Below the pieces are notes generated by a model. The model had not been told where the DNA came from. It saw only the letters and a program-made list of their open reading frames with translations, and made no database searches. The position numbers and the translations under genes were made by a program. From Candidatus Kuenenbacteria bacterium GW2011_GWA2_42_15 (GTDB lineage Bacteria > Patescibacteriota > Patescibacteriia > UBA2196 > GWA2-42-15), in assembly GCA_000998185.1 (NCBI GenBank), contig LCCW01000041.1, forward strand, positions 1-12,389: a DNA stretch of 12,389 nucleotides, read 5' to 3'. Shown piece after piece: positions 1 through 6,613 of this stretch; position 1 is the first letter of the stretch, and every line of letters begins with the position of its first letter.

Positions 1-375
1 AATTCTGATGTGGGCAGTATCGGCGTGACCATGTCTTATTTGGACAACACCGCTCAAAACCAGAAAGAAGGCTTAAGTTATAATCAATTAAGTTCTGGTA
101 AATTTAAAGACACGGGCGATCCCAATAAAACATTATCGGTTGAAGAAAAAGCGCTTCTTATGCGCGATGTCAATATAATCCATCAGAATTTTATGGAAGC
201 GGTGGCGGAAAATAGAAATTTGGATATTAATAAAGTTAAGGCCATGGCCGATGGTTCATCAATGCTTGGCGAGATGGCGCTCCAAAATGGTTTAATTGAC
301 AAAATTGGCGGAGAAAGTGAAGTCAAAGAATATCTGAAAGAAAAGATTGGTGATGAAGTGGAGATCTGTTGGTAA
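1..375 (+). CDS. sppA: Signal peptide peptidase SppA (S49 family), C-terminal part
   Basis: This is the 3' end of a gene cut by the left window edge. The frame is open from base 1 and stops at TAA 373-375, so about 124 residues are visible. S49 peptidases are membrane-anchored serine proteases with a Ser/Lys dyad that cleave signal peptides left in the membrane after secretion. The visible part starts with the family's G-S-I-G-V segment, which follows the catalytic serine region. It continues with the usual C-terminal pattern: a helix rich in Asp/Asn with F-M-x-x-V-A-x-x-R, then D-G-S at about 82-84 and G-L-I-D-K-I-G-G near the end. The nucleophile and the lysine lie upstream of the window and cannot be checked. 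A GTG at 10 is an internal codon, not a start. The gene converges on gyrA and shares a terminator with it. The family assignment is fairly secure; the exact subtype (SppA or the shorter SohB-like forms) is not. Confidence 0.8.
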   Translation, partial: NSDVGSIGVTMSYLDNTAQNQKEGLSYNQLSSGKFKDTGDPNKTLSVEEKALLMRDVNIIHQNFMEAVAENRNLDINKVKAMADGSSMLGEMALQNGLIDKIGGESEVKEYLKEKIGDEVEICW

Positions 376-395
376 ATTTGGTTAATATAAAAAAT

Positions 396-423
396 AAAAC
401 CCCGCTGTTTGGGCGGGGTTTTT
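396..423. terminator. Bidirectional intrinsic terminator between sppA and gyrA
   Basis: The left arm AAAACCCCGC (396-405) pairs with GCGGGGTTTT (413-422) around a 7-base loop. T-runs follow on both strands: TTTTT at 419-423 on plus, and T-rich sequence reading minus through 399-388. It sits 20 bases after the sppA stop and 29 bases after the gyrA stop, so it can end both converging transcripts. Confidence 0.88.
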
Positions 424-438
424 GAATCGGTGTGAATT

Positions 439-480
439 ATGAAGTGGCTCGTTACATCAGCGTGACGCTAGCCACTTCAT
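439..480. repeat. 11-bp perfect inverted repeat around the gyrA stop codon
   Basis: ATGAAGTGGCT at 439-449 is the exact reverse complement of AGCCACTTCAT at 470-480, with a 20-base loop. The right arm lies in the last codons of gyrA; the left arm lies just past its stop codon. In the gyrA mRNA this forms a hairpin that encloses the UAA and precedes the terminator at 396-423. Confidence 0.8.
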
Positions 481-2947
481 CGCCGGCTTCTTTGAGGCGC
501 ATCAGGCGCACACCTTGGGTGTCGCGGCCAAGCCTGGGCACTGACTTCAAAGGCAGGCGGATGACTTGTCCTTTGCCGGAAATAATCAGCAGATCGCCAT
601 TGGTTCCTTCAGGCAAATTGGCCGGGTCAATGATAAAGGCCGAAGCCAGCTGGCCGGTTTTGGCCGTGAGCTTAATTGTTTTTACGCCAGAGCCGCCGCG
701 GCCTTGAACTTTATAATTTTTTAGAGAGGTCAGTTTACCAGTGCCATTGGCGGAAAGAGCGAAAACAAAACCTTTATTATTATTAGTGTTAACAACATCC
801 ATGCCGATAACATCGCTATTCTTTTTTAGGCGGATGCCGCGAACGCCGCCGGCGGTGCGGCCCATGGATCGCAGATTGGTTTCTTTAAAACGGATGGCTT
901 GACCCACAGCGGAGGTGAGGACAATTTCGTCTTTGCCGGTGGATGGCTTAACCCATTCCAAAACATCTTCGTTTTTAAGTTTGATGGTAATGAGACCGGA
1001 ACGGCGGACATTGTCAAATTGATCCAAAGCGACTTTTTTTATGGTGCCGCCCCGGGTAGCCATAACCAGAAATTTATAACTGCTTAGATCAGCCAGAGAG
1101 AGCACGGCGGAAACTTTTTCGCCCGGGGCGAGCTGGAGGAAGTTAACAATAGCCTGGCCTTTGGCAGTGCGGGAAGCTACTGGAATTTCATAAGCCTTAA
1201 GCTGGAAGACGCGGCCGCGCGTGGTGAAGAACAGCAGATCTTTGTGGGTGGTGGTGGCAAAAAGCGATTCCACCGTGTCTTCTTCTTTGGTGGTAACGCC
1301 GGCCACGCCTTTGCCGCCGCGGGCTTGAGTTTTGAAGGTGTCTGGCGCCAGTCGTTTGATATAACCGTCTTTAGTGATCACCACAATCACATTTTCATCC
1401 GGAATAAGGTCTTCCTGCGAAAATTTATCCACGGCGTTTTTGAAGATCTTGGTTTTGCGCGGGTTGCCGTATTTTTCTTTAATGGCCTTGAGCTCTTCTT
1501 TGATAATATTTAAAATCCTTTGCGGGCTTTTAAGGATTGATTCCAATTCTTTGATCAGATTCCTTTTTTCTTTGAGCTCGGTTTCTATTTTCAGCTGTTC
1601 CAGATTGGCCAATTGCTGCAGCTTCATTTCTAGAATGGCGACGGCTTGAATTTCAGTCAGTTTAAATTTGCGCATGAGATTGAGTTTGGCCTGGTCTTTG
1701 TCCTTGGATTCCTTGATGGTTTTTATAACTGCGTCAATTTTACTTAACGCCAGCATTAAGCCTGCCAAAACATGGGCGCGGGCTTTGGCTTTTTCCAAAT
1801 CAAACTTGGTCCGTCGGCTGATTATTTCCTGCTGGTGTTTGATATATTCTTCCAAAATCATTTTGAGTGTCAAGACCCGCGGTTGAATGCCGTCAACGAG
1901 AGCGAGCATATTGACATGAAAAGAGCCCTGAAGCGTAGTTTGTTTATAGAGCTGATTCAAGATTTTTTTGGGATAGGTGTCTTTTTTGAGTTCAATCACC
2001 ACGCGCACTTCACCTTTGGCCGATTCGTCGCGGATATCTTTAATGCCCTCTATTTTTTTGTCTTTGACCAGTTCGGCCATGCGTTCAATCAGGGCGGATT
2101 TATTGACCTGATAGGGGACAGAGGAAACAATGATCTGAAAACCATTTTTATTTTCCACTATTTCGGCATCAGCTCTCATGACAATAGAGCCTTTGCCGGT
2201 GGCGTAAGCTTGTTTTATGTCTTGTAGATTAAAAATAGAAGCGCCGGTCGGAAAATCAGGACCCTTGACATATGCCATCAGGTCGTCAAGATCGGCTTGC
2301 GGGTGGTCGATCAGATGACAGATGCCATCCACCACTTCGCCTAGATTGTGGGGCGGGATGCTCGTGGCCATACCGACGGCGATGCCAAGCGAGCCATTGA
2401 GTAAAAGATTGGGAAGTCTGGCCGGCAGGACTCGCGGTTCCTGTTGCGTGCCATCATAGTTGGGAATGAAATTAACGGTATTTTTTTCCAAATCCAAGAG
2501 CAGCTGCTCGGCAATCGGGGCCAGTTTAGCCTCAGTATAACGCATAGCGGCCGCGCTATCGCCATCCATGGAACCAAAGTTGCCTTGGCCGTGCACCAGC
2601 GGATAGCGCATGGAAAAATCCTGGGCCAGACGAACCATGGAATCATAGACCGCGACATCGCCGTGAGGGTGATATTTACCAAGAACTTCGCCGACGACCG
2701 TGGCGGATTTTCTAAACTTGGCCGTTGGTTTTAGACCAATGTCCCACATCGCGTAGAGAATGCGGCGATGGACCGGTTTCAGGCCGTCGCGCACATCAGG
2801 CAGGGCCCGGGATACAATCACCGACATGGCATAATCCAAATACGACTCGCGCATTTCTTGAACGATTTCGCGCGGTTCAATCATTTCATTGGTTGGGGTC
2901 GGCTCAATAGGGCTGTCGTTGGTTGATTTGGATTTCTTATCTTGCAT
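452..2947 (-). CDS. gyrA: DNA gyrase subunit A
   Basis: GyrA is the DNA-cleaving and rejoining subunit of the A2B2 gyrase, which introduces negative supercoils using ATP. From the ATG at 2947 it is 831 residues, close to the family norm. The N-terminal breakage domain has the expected S-Y-L-D-Y-A-M-S-V-I-V motif, the winged-helix K-Y-H-P-H-G-D run and the catalytic tyrosine in A-M-R-Y-T-E (Y137). The long helical exit-gate region is at about 367-497. A six-blade C-terminal DNA-wrapping domain begins near 512, with a GyrA box Q-A-R-G-G-K-G at 541-547 (E. coli has Arg at the second position). Valine 98 sits where E. coli has Ser83; Asp102 (E. coli Asp87) is kept. An upstream GTG at 2986 would add 13 residues encoded by repeat-word DNA, so I prefer the ATG preceded by AATTTAAAAAAT. 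It is the last gene of a four-gene minus-strand run. A ParC/GyrA hybrid role is possible if no parC exists in the genome. Confidence 0.96.
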   Translation of the reverse strand: MQDKKSKSTNDSPIEPTPTNEMIEPREIVQEMRESYLDYAMSVIVSRALPDVRDGLKPVHRRILYAMWDIGLKPTAKFRKSATVVGEVLGKYHPHGDVAVYDSMVRLAQDFSMRYPLVHGQGNFGSMDGDSAAAMRYTEAKLAPIAEQLLLDLEKNTVNFIPNYDGTQQEPRVLPARLPNLLLNGSLGIAVGMATSIPPHNLGEVVDGICHLIDHPQADLDDLMAYVKGPDFPTGASIFNLQDIKQAYATGKGSIVMRADAEIVENKNGFQIIVSSVPYQVNKSALIERMAELVKDKKIEGIKDIRDESAKGEVRVVIELKKDTYPKKILNQLYKQTTLQGSFHVNMLALVDGIQPRVLTLKMILEEYIKHQQEIISRRTKFDLEKAKARAHVLAGLMLALSKIDAVIKTIKESKDKDQAKLNLMRKFKLTEIQAVAILEMKLQQLANLEQLKIETELKEKRNLIKELESILKSPQRILNIIKEELKAIKEKYGNPRKTKIFKNAVDKFSQEDLIPDENVIVVITKDGYIKRLAPDTFKTQARGGKGVAGVTTKEEDTVESLFATTTHKDLLFFTTRGRVFQLKAYEIPVASRTAKGQAIVNFLQLAPGEKVSAVLSLADLSSYKFLVMATRGGTIKKVALDQFDNVRRSGLITIKLKNEDVLEWVKPSTGKDEIVLTSAVGQAIRFKETNLRSMGRTAGGVRGIRLKKNSDVIGMDVVNTNNNKGFVFALSANGTGKLTSLKNYKVQGRGGSGVKTIKLTAKTGQLASAFIIDPANLPEGTNGDLLIISGKGQVIRLPLKSVPRLGRDTQGVRLMRLKEAGDEVASVTLM

Positions 2948-2958
2948 ATTTTTTAAAT

Positions 2959-3000
2959 TAACAATTGGCGCACTGACAATTAACACACTAACAATTAACA
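2959..3000. repeat. Short repeat-word cluster upstream of gyrA
   Basis: The 10-mer ACAATTAACA occurs at 2976-2985 and again at 2991-3000, with a related TTAACAATT beside it at 2959-2967. The same 10-mer recurs at 8456-8465 and 8560-8569, at the end of ftsH. The cluster fills the 69-base gap between gyrA and the small membrane protein gene. Confidence 0.65.
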
Positions 3001-3016
3001 GATGGCTACTGACTTA

Positions 3017-3373
3017 TTATTTAATATTGATGGTTGAACTTGGGGTGGTGGTGGAGACGGTTTTGTTTTTTAACTTTTCAATTATTTTATCCAACTCTTC
3101 CGGTTTGATTTCGGGACCGCCCTGGAGCAATTTGGCAGTAGTAGTCGGCGTTTGGTTGAGGGATTCTTTGAGTGTTTCAAAATCATCAAAGAGATCCGAC
3201 AATTTTCGTTCAATCATTTGCAAATTATCGGGAGAACTTTTTTTGGCCTGATCAGCCGGAGTTGATTTAAGCGTGTGCATAAAAACGGCTATCCAGGCCG
3301 TAAAAATCACCACCATAGTTGCGCCGATAGTCAGATAGAGCTTACAACGATTATTTTCAAAAGGGAACTTCAT
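3017..3373 (-). CDS. Small single-pass membrane protein, function unknown
   Basis: A 118-residue protein that I do not recognise. A short basic N-terminus (M-K-F-P-F-E-N-N-R-C-K) precedes one hydrophobic segment at about residues 12-33. After that comes a hydrophilic tail of about 85 residues with predicted helices around 48-70 and 90-104, and a Thr/Ser/Pro-rich end (T-V-S-T-T-T-P-S-S-T). The likely topology is a signal anchor with the tail outside the membrane. No cysteine pair, lipobox or enzymatic motif is seen. It starts 12 bases after the stop of the MBL-fold gene and ends 69 bases before gyrA, so it is very probably co-transcribed with them. The start ATG is preceded by an A/T-rich stretch and no Shine-Dalgarno sequence. 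Coding status is supported by operon-like spacing and a sensible amphipathic layout; function is open. Confidence 0.7.
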   Translation of the reverse strand: MKFPFENNRCKLYLTIGATMVVIFTAWIAVFMHTLKSTPADQAKKSSPDNLQMIERKLSDLFDDFETLKESLNQTPTTTAKLLQGGPEIKPEELDKIIEKLKNKTVSTTTPSSTINIK

Positions 3374-3385
3374 GGCAGTAATTTT

Positions 3386-4030
3386 TTACGGTTTTAATAA
3401 AATCAAACGGGTTTCTTCCGGCGGCAGATCTTTTTTGGAAATTTTTAATTTATCCAGTTCTTCTTCGTGATTGCCCATTTCTTTTACGAAACGATCAGGG
3501 GCGTCAAAGGGCAGGGCGAGGCCGGGGATTTTATAACACATCGGAATAACAATTCTCGGTTCTATCTGATTGACCAACCTGGCGGCATCGGCGGCAGTGA
3601 GGGTTTTTTCTCCGCTGATTGGCACAAACAAGATGTCCACGCCTTCAATAGATTCAAGCTCGCTGGCGGTTAGTTCCTTTTTATTGAGTAACCCCAAAAA
3701 ACCGATTTTCATGTCTTCCACCGATAAAACATAAAGAGTATTTTTTTCTTGGGCGGAGTGAGACAATCCGTAGACAAAAGAACCTTGGAGTTCATATTCG
3801 CCGGGGCTTTTAACAATAAACGGCTTAGGCGTTTGCTCGGTGCCCTTGAAGTCTTTCAGATCGCCAATCAGCTCGTCATCTTCACGGCTCAAAACCACAA
3901 TGTCGGCCGCGAATTTCATTTTTGGCAAGCCGCATTTGGCAGCGTATGGATCGGTTAAAATCGTCGTTTCTCCGCCGTTTGATTTGGTTTGGATTTTAAA
4001 ACAAGAATTGCCGAGCCATTGGATGGTCAT
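3386..4030 (-). CDS. UlaG/COG2220-type metallo-beta-lactamase-fold protein lacking the metal ligands
   Basis: A 214-residue single-domain protein with the layout of the COG2220 branch of the MBL superfamily: W-L-G-x-S-C-F at 5-11, T-D-P at 26-28, S-P-G-E-Y-E at 75-80, a central N-T-L-Y strand, V-D-I-L-F-V-P at 131-137 and E-P-R-I-V-I-P-M at 157-164. In active members the metal centre uses His in W-L-G-H-S, an H-x-H-x-D-H motif, H-L-G-D and P-M-H-Y. Here the corresponding places read Asn8, R49-E-D51-D-E53-L54, F111-L-G-L114 and C165, so every expected ligand is replaced. The fold-defining residues and an intact reading frame remain, which suggests a maintained non-hydrolytic protein and not a decaying gene. 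It lies 25 bases after the radical SAM gene and 12 bases before the small membrane protein gene. The fold is confident; loss of metal binding is inferred from alignment by eye. Confidence 0.85.
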   Translation of the reverse strand: MTIQWLGNSCFKIQTKSNGGETTILTDPYAAKCGLPKMKFAADIVVLSREDDELIGDLKDFKGTEQTPKPFIVKSPGEYELQGSFVYGLSHSAQEKNTLYVLSVEDMKIGFLGLLNKKELTASELESIEGVDILFVPISGEKTLTAADAARLVNQIEPRIVIPMCYKIPGLALPFDAPDRFVKEMGNHEEELDKLKISKKDLPPEETRLILLKP

Positions 4031-4055
4031 AAAAAAAAATTAAAATTCAAAATTT

Positions 4056-4838
4056 TTATGTCCGCTTATATTGGTGTTTTGGGTTTGAAGCCCCGCAATA
4101 CAATACTTTTATGTTTAAATTATTATTTTGAACTCTTTTGATAATCTCAAAAGCCGCTTCTTTGCTCCCCAATATAATGCCGTCTTTTTGCTTAAATCCT
4201 CTTTTTAACATTTCGCTGGCATTGCCGGTGGTAAATTCTGCTTGATCTAAAAGCAGATAGGACACGCCGATATTATTAAGTTTCAACGCAAAATCATACA
4301 CTTCATTGACGAAATCGGGCAACATAGGAAACTCTGCGTGGATAGGAACAGGGGAATTTTTGACTATTTCATACGGATCAAATAGCAATGTCTTTTCGTC
4401 TTTTAACTTGGCGGACATCTTTATTTCATCCAATCCGGCATCCGCTAATTTATTCAGCAGAGAAGGTGTCAGGCGTCCGCGGCCGCTTCCGTCAGTAAAA
4501 AGATAAGTGTATATGTTGTCCTTTTTGGCTCTTTTAATAATATCCAAAACCCTACCAATATCAGTTAAAGGCTCTCCTCCAGAAATGGCTACGCATTTGT
4601 ATTGTTTAATATGTTTGAATGCGTCGTCAATATCTTCAACCGGAATGTTTCCGACCATCATCTTTTCCGTATTTCTCAACTCGGACGGAACTGAACAATA
4701 AAAACATTTATAATCGCACTTGAATGTCATATAAAAAGTAACTTTCTCTCCTTTAACACAATATTCGCAGCCCCTTGGATATGCGCCCCGTTTGTATTCG
4801 CGGCTTCTGACTATTTTTTCACTAATTTCATTTATCAT
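4056..4838 (-). CDS. Radical SAM protein, COG2108-like
   Basis: A 260-residue radical SAM protein. The cluster-binding motif C-D-Y-K-C-F-Y-C (C41, C45, C48) is the standard CX3CX2C that holds a 4Fe-4S cluster and cleaves S-adenosylmethionine. G-G-E-P at 87-90 is the SAM-contacting motif. Two extra features resemble COG2108: an N-terminal C-E-Y-C pair (C24, C27) ahead of the core, and a C-terminal Y-C-G-x-S-x-P-K-H-Q-Y segment with C248. Together these could bind a further metal or cluster. The substrate is unknown; the closest described relatives are annotated only as pyruvate-formate-lyase-activase-like. It is the first gene of the minus-strand run leading to gyrA. A TATAAT-like box ends 5 bases before the ATG. 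Codon use is more AT-rich than in gyrA. Enzyme class is confident; the role is not known. Confidence 0.88.
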   Translation of the reverse strand: MINEISEKIVRSREYKRGAYPRGCEYCVKGEKVTFYMTFKCDYKCFYCSVPSELRNTEKMMVGNIPVEDIDDAFKHIKQYKCVAISGGEPLTDIGRVLDIIKRAKKDNIYTYLFTDGSGRGRLTPSLLNKLADAGLDEIKMSAKLKDEKTLLFDPYEIVKNSPVPIHAEFPMLPDFVNEVYDFALKLNNIGVSYLLLDQAEFTTGNASEMLKRGFKQKDGIILGSKEAAFEIIKRVQNNNLNIKVLYCGASNPKHQYKRT

Positions 4839-4843
4839 AATAG

Positions 4844-4849
4844 ATTATA
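4844..4849 (-). promoter_or_regulatory. Candidate -10 box for the radical SAM/gyrA gene run
   Basis: Read on the minus strand this is a perfect TATAAT. Only five bases separate it from the ATG at 4838, so a start site about seven bases downstream would fall on or next to the A of ATG and give a leaderless mRNA. No convincing -35 hexamer is visible 16-18 bases upstream. Confidence 0.5.
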
Positions 4850-5055
4850 GTTTGTTTTCATAAATTACTTTATATTAAAGGACATCTGTCAGTGATATTA
4901 ATTTTTGGAGATATTTCAGCTGGGGGGTTCTAAATGTTTCATAATGATTATGTTTTGAGGTGAGTAGTTTATTGACAAAAAAGCAATAAAATTAAAGGCA
5001 CTGAAATAAAATGAATGCCTTTTAGATGCTTGAATATTACCAATTTTTACCCGGC
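4850..5055. other. AT-rich divergent intergenic region without a gene
   Basis: This is the bulk of the gap between two divergent genes. Reading all frames I find only trivial ORFs of about ten codons or fewer. One inverted repeat is visible: AAAGGCA (4994-5000) pairs with TGCCTTT (5016-5022) around a 15-base loop and runs into a short T-tract. That could end a short plus-strand transcript, but no partner promoter is convincing. A TTGACA at 4972-4977 lacks a -10 box at usable spacing. Confidence 0.4.
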
Positions 5056-5084
5056 TTGTCAAATCGGCGGAAATAGGCTATACT
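5056..5084 (+). promoter_or_regulatory. Sigma-70-type promoter of rpsA
   Basis: TTGTCA (5056-5061), a 17-base spacer and TATACT (5079-5084) match the consensus closely. The predicted start is near 5091, giving a leader of about 74 bases before the rpsA ATG. Confidence 0.8.
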
Positions 5085-5127
5085 ACTTTTAATTAAGATA
5101 ATTTTATCAACTAACAGAGGGACTTAA

Positions 5128-5142
5128 ATGCGACGGCGTTAG
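5128..5142 (+). other. Possible four-codon leader ORF (M-R-R-R-stop) ahead of rpsA
   Basis: Inside the predicted rpsA leader, ATG CGA CGG CGT TAG follows an AGAGGGA (5116-5122) at a spacing of 5, one of very few Shine-Dalgarno-like sites in the window. Three arginine codons in a row, two of them of types often rare, could stall a ribosome. It may also be chance; nothing else proves translation. Confidence 0.25.
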
Positions 5143-5164
5143 CCCTTATTATTAACTAATTTTT

Positions 5165-6241
5165 ATGGTTACCAGCAGTAAAATTGAGGTAAGCAGCATG
5201 GAAAAATTACTGAACTCCGAAGAGAATCCAGTCTTGCCGAAAACGGGAGACTTGATAGAGGGAGAGGTATTATTTGTCGGACGCAATGAAATAATGGTGG
5301 ATGTTGACGGACTTTTGACCGGCATTATCCGCGGTTATGAAGCTTATGACGAATCTGGAGAATATAGCCACTTGGCAATGGGCGATAAAATCTCCGCGAC
5401 AGTAATTGATAATGAAAATGAAAAAGGTTTAGTGGAACTATCTTTAAAACAAGCTGGCCATAAGAAGGCTTGGGATAAAATTCGCAAAGCCAAGCAGGAA
5501 GGCGAGATCGTGGAGGTCTCGGTATTAGACGCCAATAAGGGCGGACTAATGGTTCGGCTTGACCAGACTTTTGGATTTTTGCCAGTCTCGCAATTATCGC
5601 CAGAACATTATCCGCGCGTGATTGGCGGCAATAAAAATAAGATCTTGGAAAAATTAAAAACGCTTATCAACGGCAAATTCAAGGTTCGGATTTTGGATGT
5701 GAACGACGACGACGGGACGCTCATCGTGTCCGAGAGGGCGGTGGATATGGAAGAGAGAAAAAAGATCTTAGCTGAATATCAAAAAGGCGACATGGTAGAG
5801 GGAACGATTACCGGCGTGGTAGATTTCGGGGCTTTTATGGAGTTTGGCAACGGGCTTGAAGGCCTGATTCATATTTCCGAACTTGGCTGGCAGAGGATTG
5901 ACGATCCGCACGATATTGTTAAAGAGGGCCAAAAGATAAAAGCGCAAATCATTGACATTAACATTAATAAGGTTTCCTTGTCTCTCAAGAGATTGGAAAA
6001 AGATCCCTGGGAAGCCATCAAAGATCAGTATAAAATAGGTGACAAAACAAGAGCTAAAGTTGTCAAAGCTCATAAGCTCGGCGCTTTCGTGGAGATAGCT
6101 CCAAATATTCAAGGTTTGGCCAGACTGGGCGACAAGGGCCAAGACGACGAGCGAGCCGAGCTAGAGGTTGGCAAAGAATATGAGTTCGTAATTACCAATT
6201 TTGAACCCGTCGGGCACAAGCTCGGGTTGAGTTTGACATAA
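5165..6241 (+). CDS. rpsA: 30S ribosomal protein S1 (four-domain form)
   Basis: S1 binds the platform of the 30S subunit and holds mRNA leaders through repeated OB-fold (S1) domains. This 358-residue protein has four of them: about 27-97, 112-193, 207-277 and 291-358. The third is the most canonical, with G-x-V-D-F-G-A-F-M-E-F, E-G-L-I-H-I-S-E-L and K-V-S-L-S-L-K-R. E. coli S1 has six domains; short forms like this are usual in many other bacteria. Two starts are possible. ATG 5165 has the A/T-only upstream context seen at the other genes here. ATG 5198 (347 residues) has GAGGT seven bases upstream, a real Shine-Dalgarno match. I kept the longer form because it matches the local style, but 5198 is a serious alternative. 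It has its own promoter and terminator and is monocistronic. Confidence 0.93.
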   Translation: MVTSSKIEVSSMEKLLNSEENPVLPKTGDLIEGEVLFVGRNEIMVDVDGLLTGIIRGYEAYDESGEYSHLAMGDKISATVIDNENEKGLVELSLKQAGHKKAWDKIRKAKQEGEIVEVSVLDANKGGLMVRLDQTFGFLPVSQLSPEHYPRVIGGNKNKILEKLKTLINGKFKVRILDVNDDDGTLIVSERAVDMEERKKILAEYQKGDMVEGTITGVVDFGAFMEFGNGLEGLIHISELGWQRIDDPHDIVKEGQKIKAQIIDININKVSLSLKRLEKDPWEAIKDQYKIGDKTRAKVVKAHKLGAFVEIAPNIQGLARLGDKGQDDERAELEVGKEYEFVITNFEPVGHKLGLSLT

Positions 6242-6265
6242 GATTTTTAAAATGGTTAAATAATT

Positions 6266-6299
6266 AAAACCTCCATAATAGCGGGGTTTTGATTTTTTT
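6266..6299 (+). terminator. Intrinsic terminator of rpsA
   Basis: AAAACCTC (6266-6273) pairs with GGGGTTTT (6283-6290), including one G-U pair, across a 9-base loop. GATTTTTTT follows at 6291-6299. It lies 25 bases past the rpsA stop. Confidence 0.75.
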
Positions 6300-6390
6300 A
6301 AAAGCTTTAAAATGAAATCAGAATTTTAAGCCGCCAGTGGTTCGGTCTCTGGAACGCAACAGCCGTTTTATTCGTGTAGTGGGATGTTTT

Positions 6391-6414
6391 GCTTTTCTTT
6401 TGTAAAAGAAAAGC
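6391..6414. repeat. Perfect 11-bp palindromic hairpin
   Basis: GCTTTTCTTTT (6391-6401) is the exact reverse complement of AAAAGAAAAGC (6404-6414), with only GT between the arms. Confidence 0.85.
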
Positions 6415-6468
6415 TAACAAAAGAAAGCTAGCTCGCTTGGAGCTCAAAAGAAAATCTTTGCCTCACTC

Positions 6469-6530
6469 GCGTGAAAATTGTCAGGGAACCCCATCGGCTA
6501 ATCGCCTCACGCCCTGACAATTTTCTACGC
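6469..6530. repeat. Long inverted repeat, 18 paired bases with one bulge
   Basis: A 14-base perfect arm, GAAAATTGTCAGGG (6473-6486), pairs with CCCTGACAATTTTC (6512-6525). GCGT at 6469-6472 and ACGC at 6527-6530 extend the stem past a single bulged T. The 25-base loop (6487-6511) contains a short CGG/CG pairing of its own. No T-run follows, so it is not a typical terminator. Confidence 0.85.
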
Positions 6531-6561
6531 CTCGTTCGGCCAGATTCTCATTTTCTCGGAT

Positions 6562-6590
6562 TTGGTTATTTGTTCAAAGATTGTTATAAT
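6562..6590 (+). promoter_or_regulatory. Promoter of ftsH
   Basis: TTGGTT (6562-6567), a 17-base spacer and a perfect TATAAT (6585-6590). The start would fall near 6597, leaving a leader of only about 17 bases before the ATG at 6614. Confidence 0.7.
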
Positions 6591-6613
6591 ACATTCATTA
6601 CTAAAAGATATTT

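Larger units (their letters stand above)
6330..6560. other. Structured non-coding element between rpsA and ftsH
   Basis: No gene can be read through this stretch on either strand; all frames are broken by stops. Its base composition and texture differ from the A/T-rich spacers around it. It holds a near-palindromic hairpin (6391-6414), then several AAAAGAAA-type direct repeats (6404-6455), then a second, larger hairpin (6469-6530). This looks like a dispersed intergenic repeat or a structured RNA. Which one cannot be told from a single copy. Confidence 0.5.

Noticed and set aside
1772..2227. Plus-strand open frame of 151 codons opposite gyrA
   Set aside because: It is a shadow of gyrA in an opposing frame, rich in Phe/His/Asn, with no motif.
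4972..4977. Perfect TTGACA as a promoter -35
   Set aside because: No -10-like hexamer lies 15-19 bases downstream; the nearest AT-rich hexamer is only 9 bases away.
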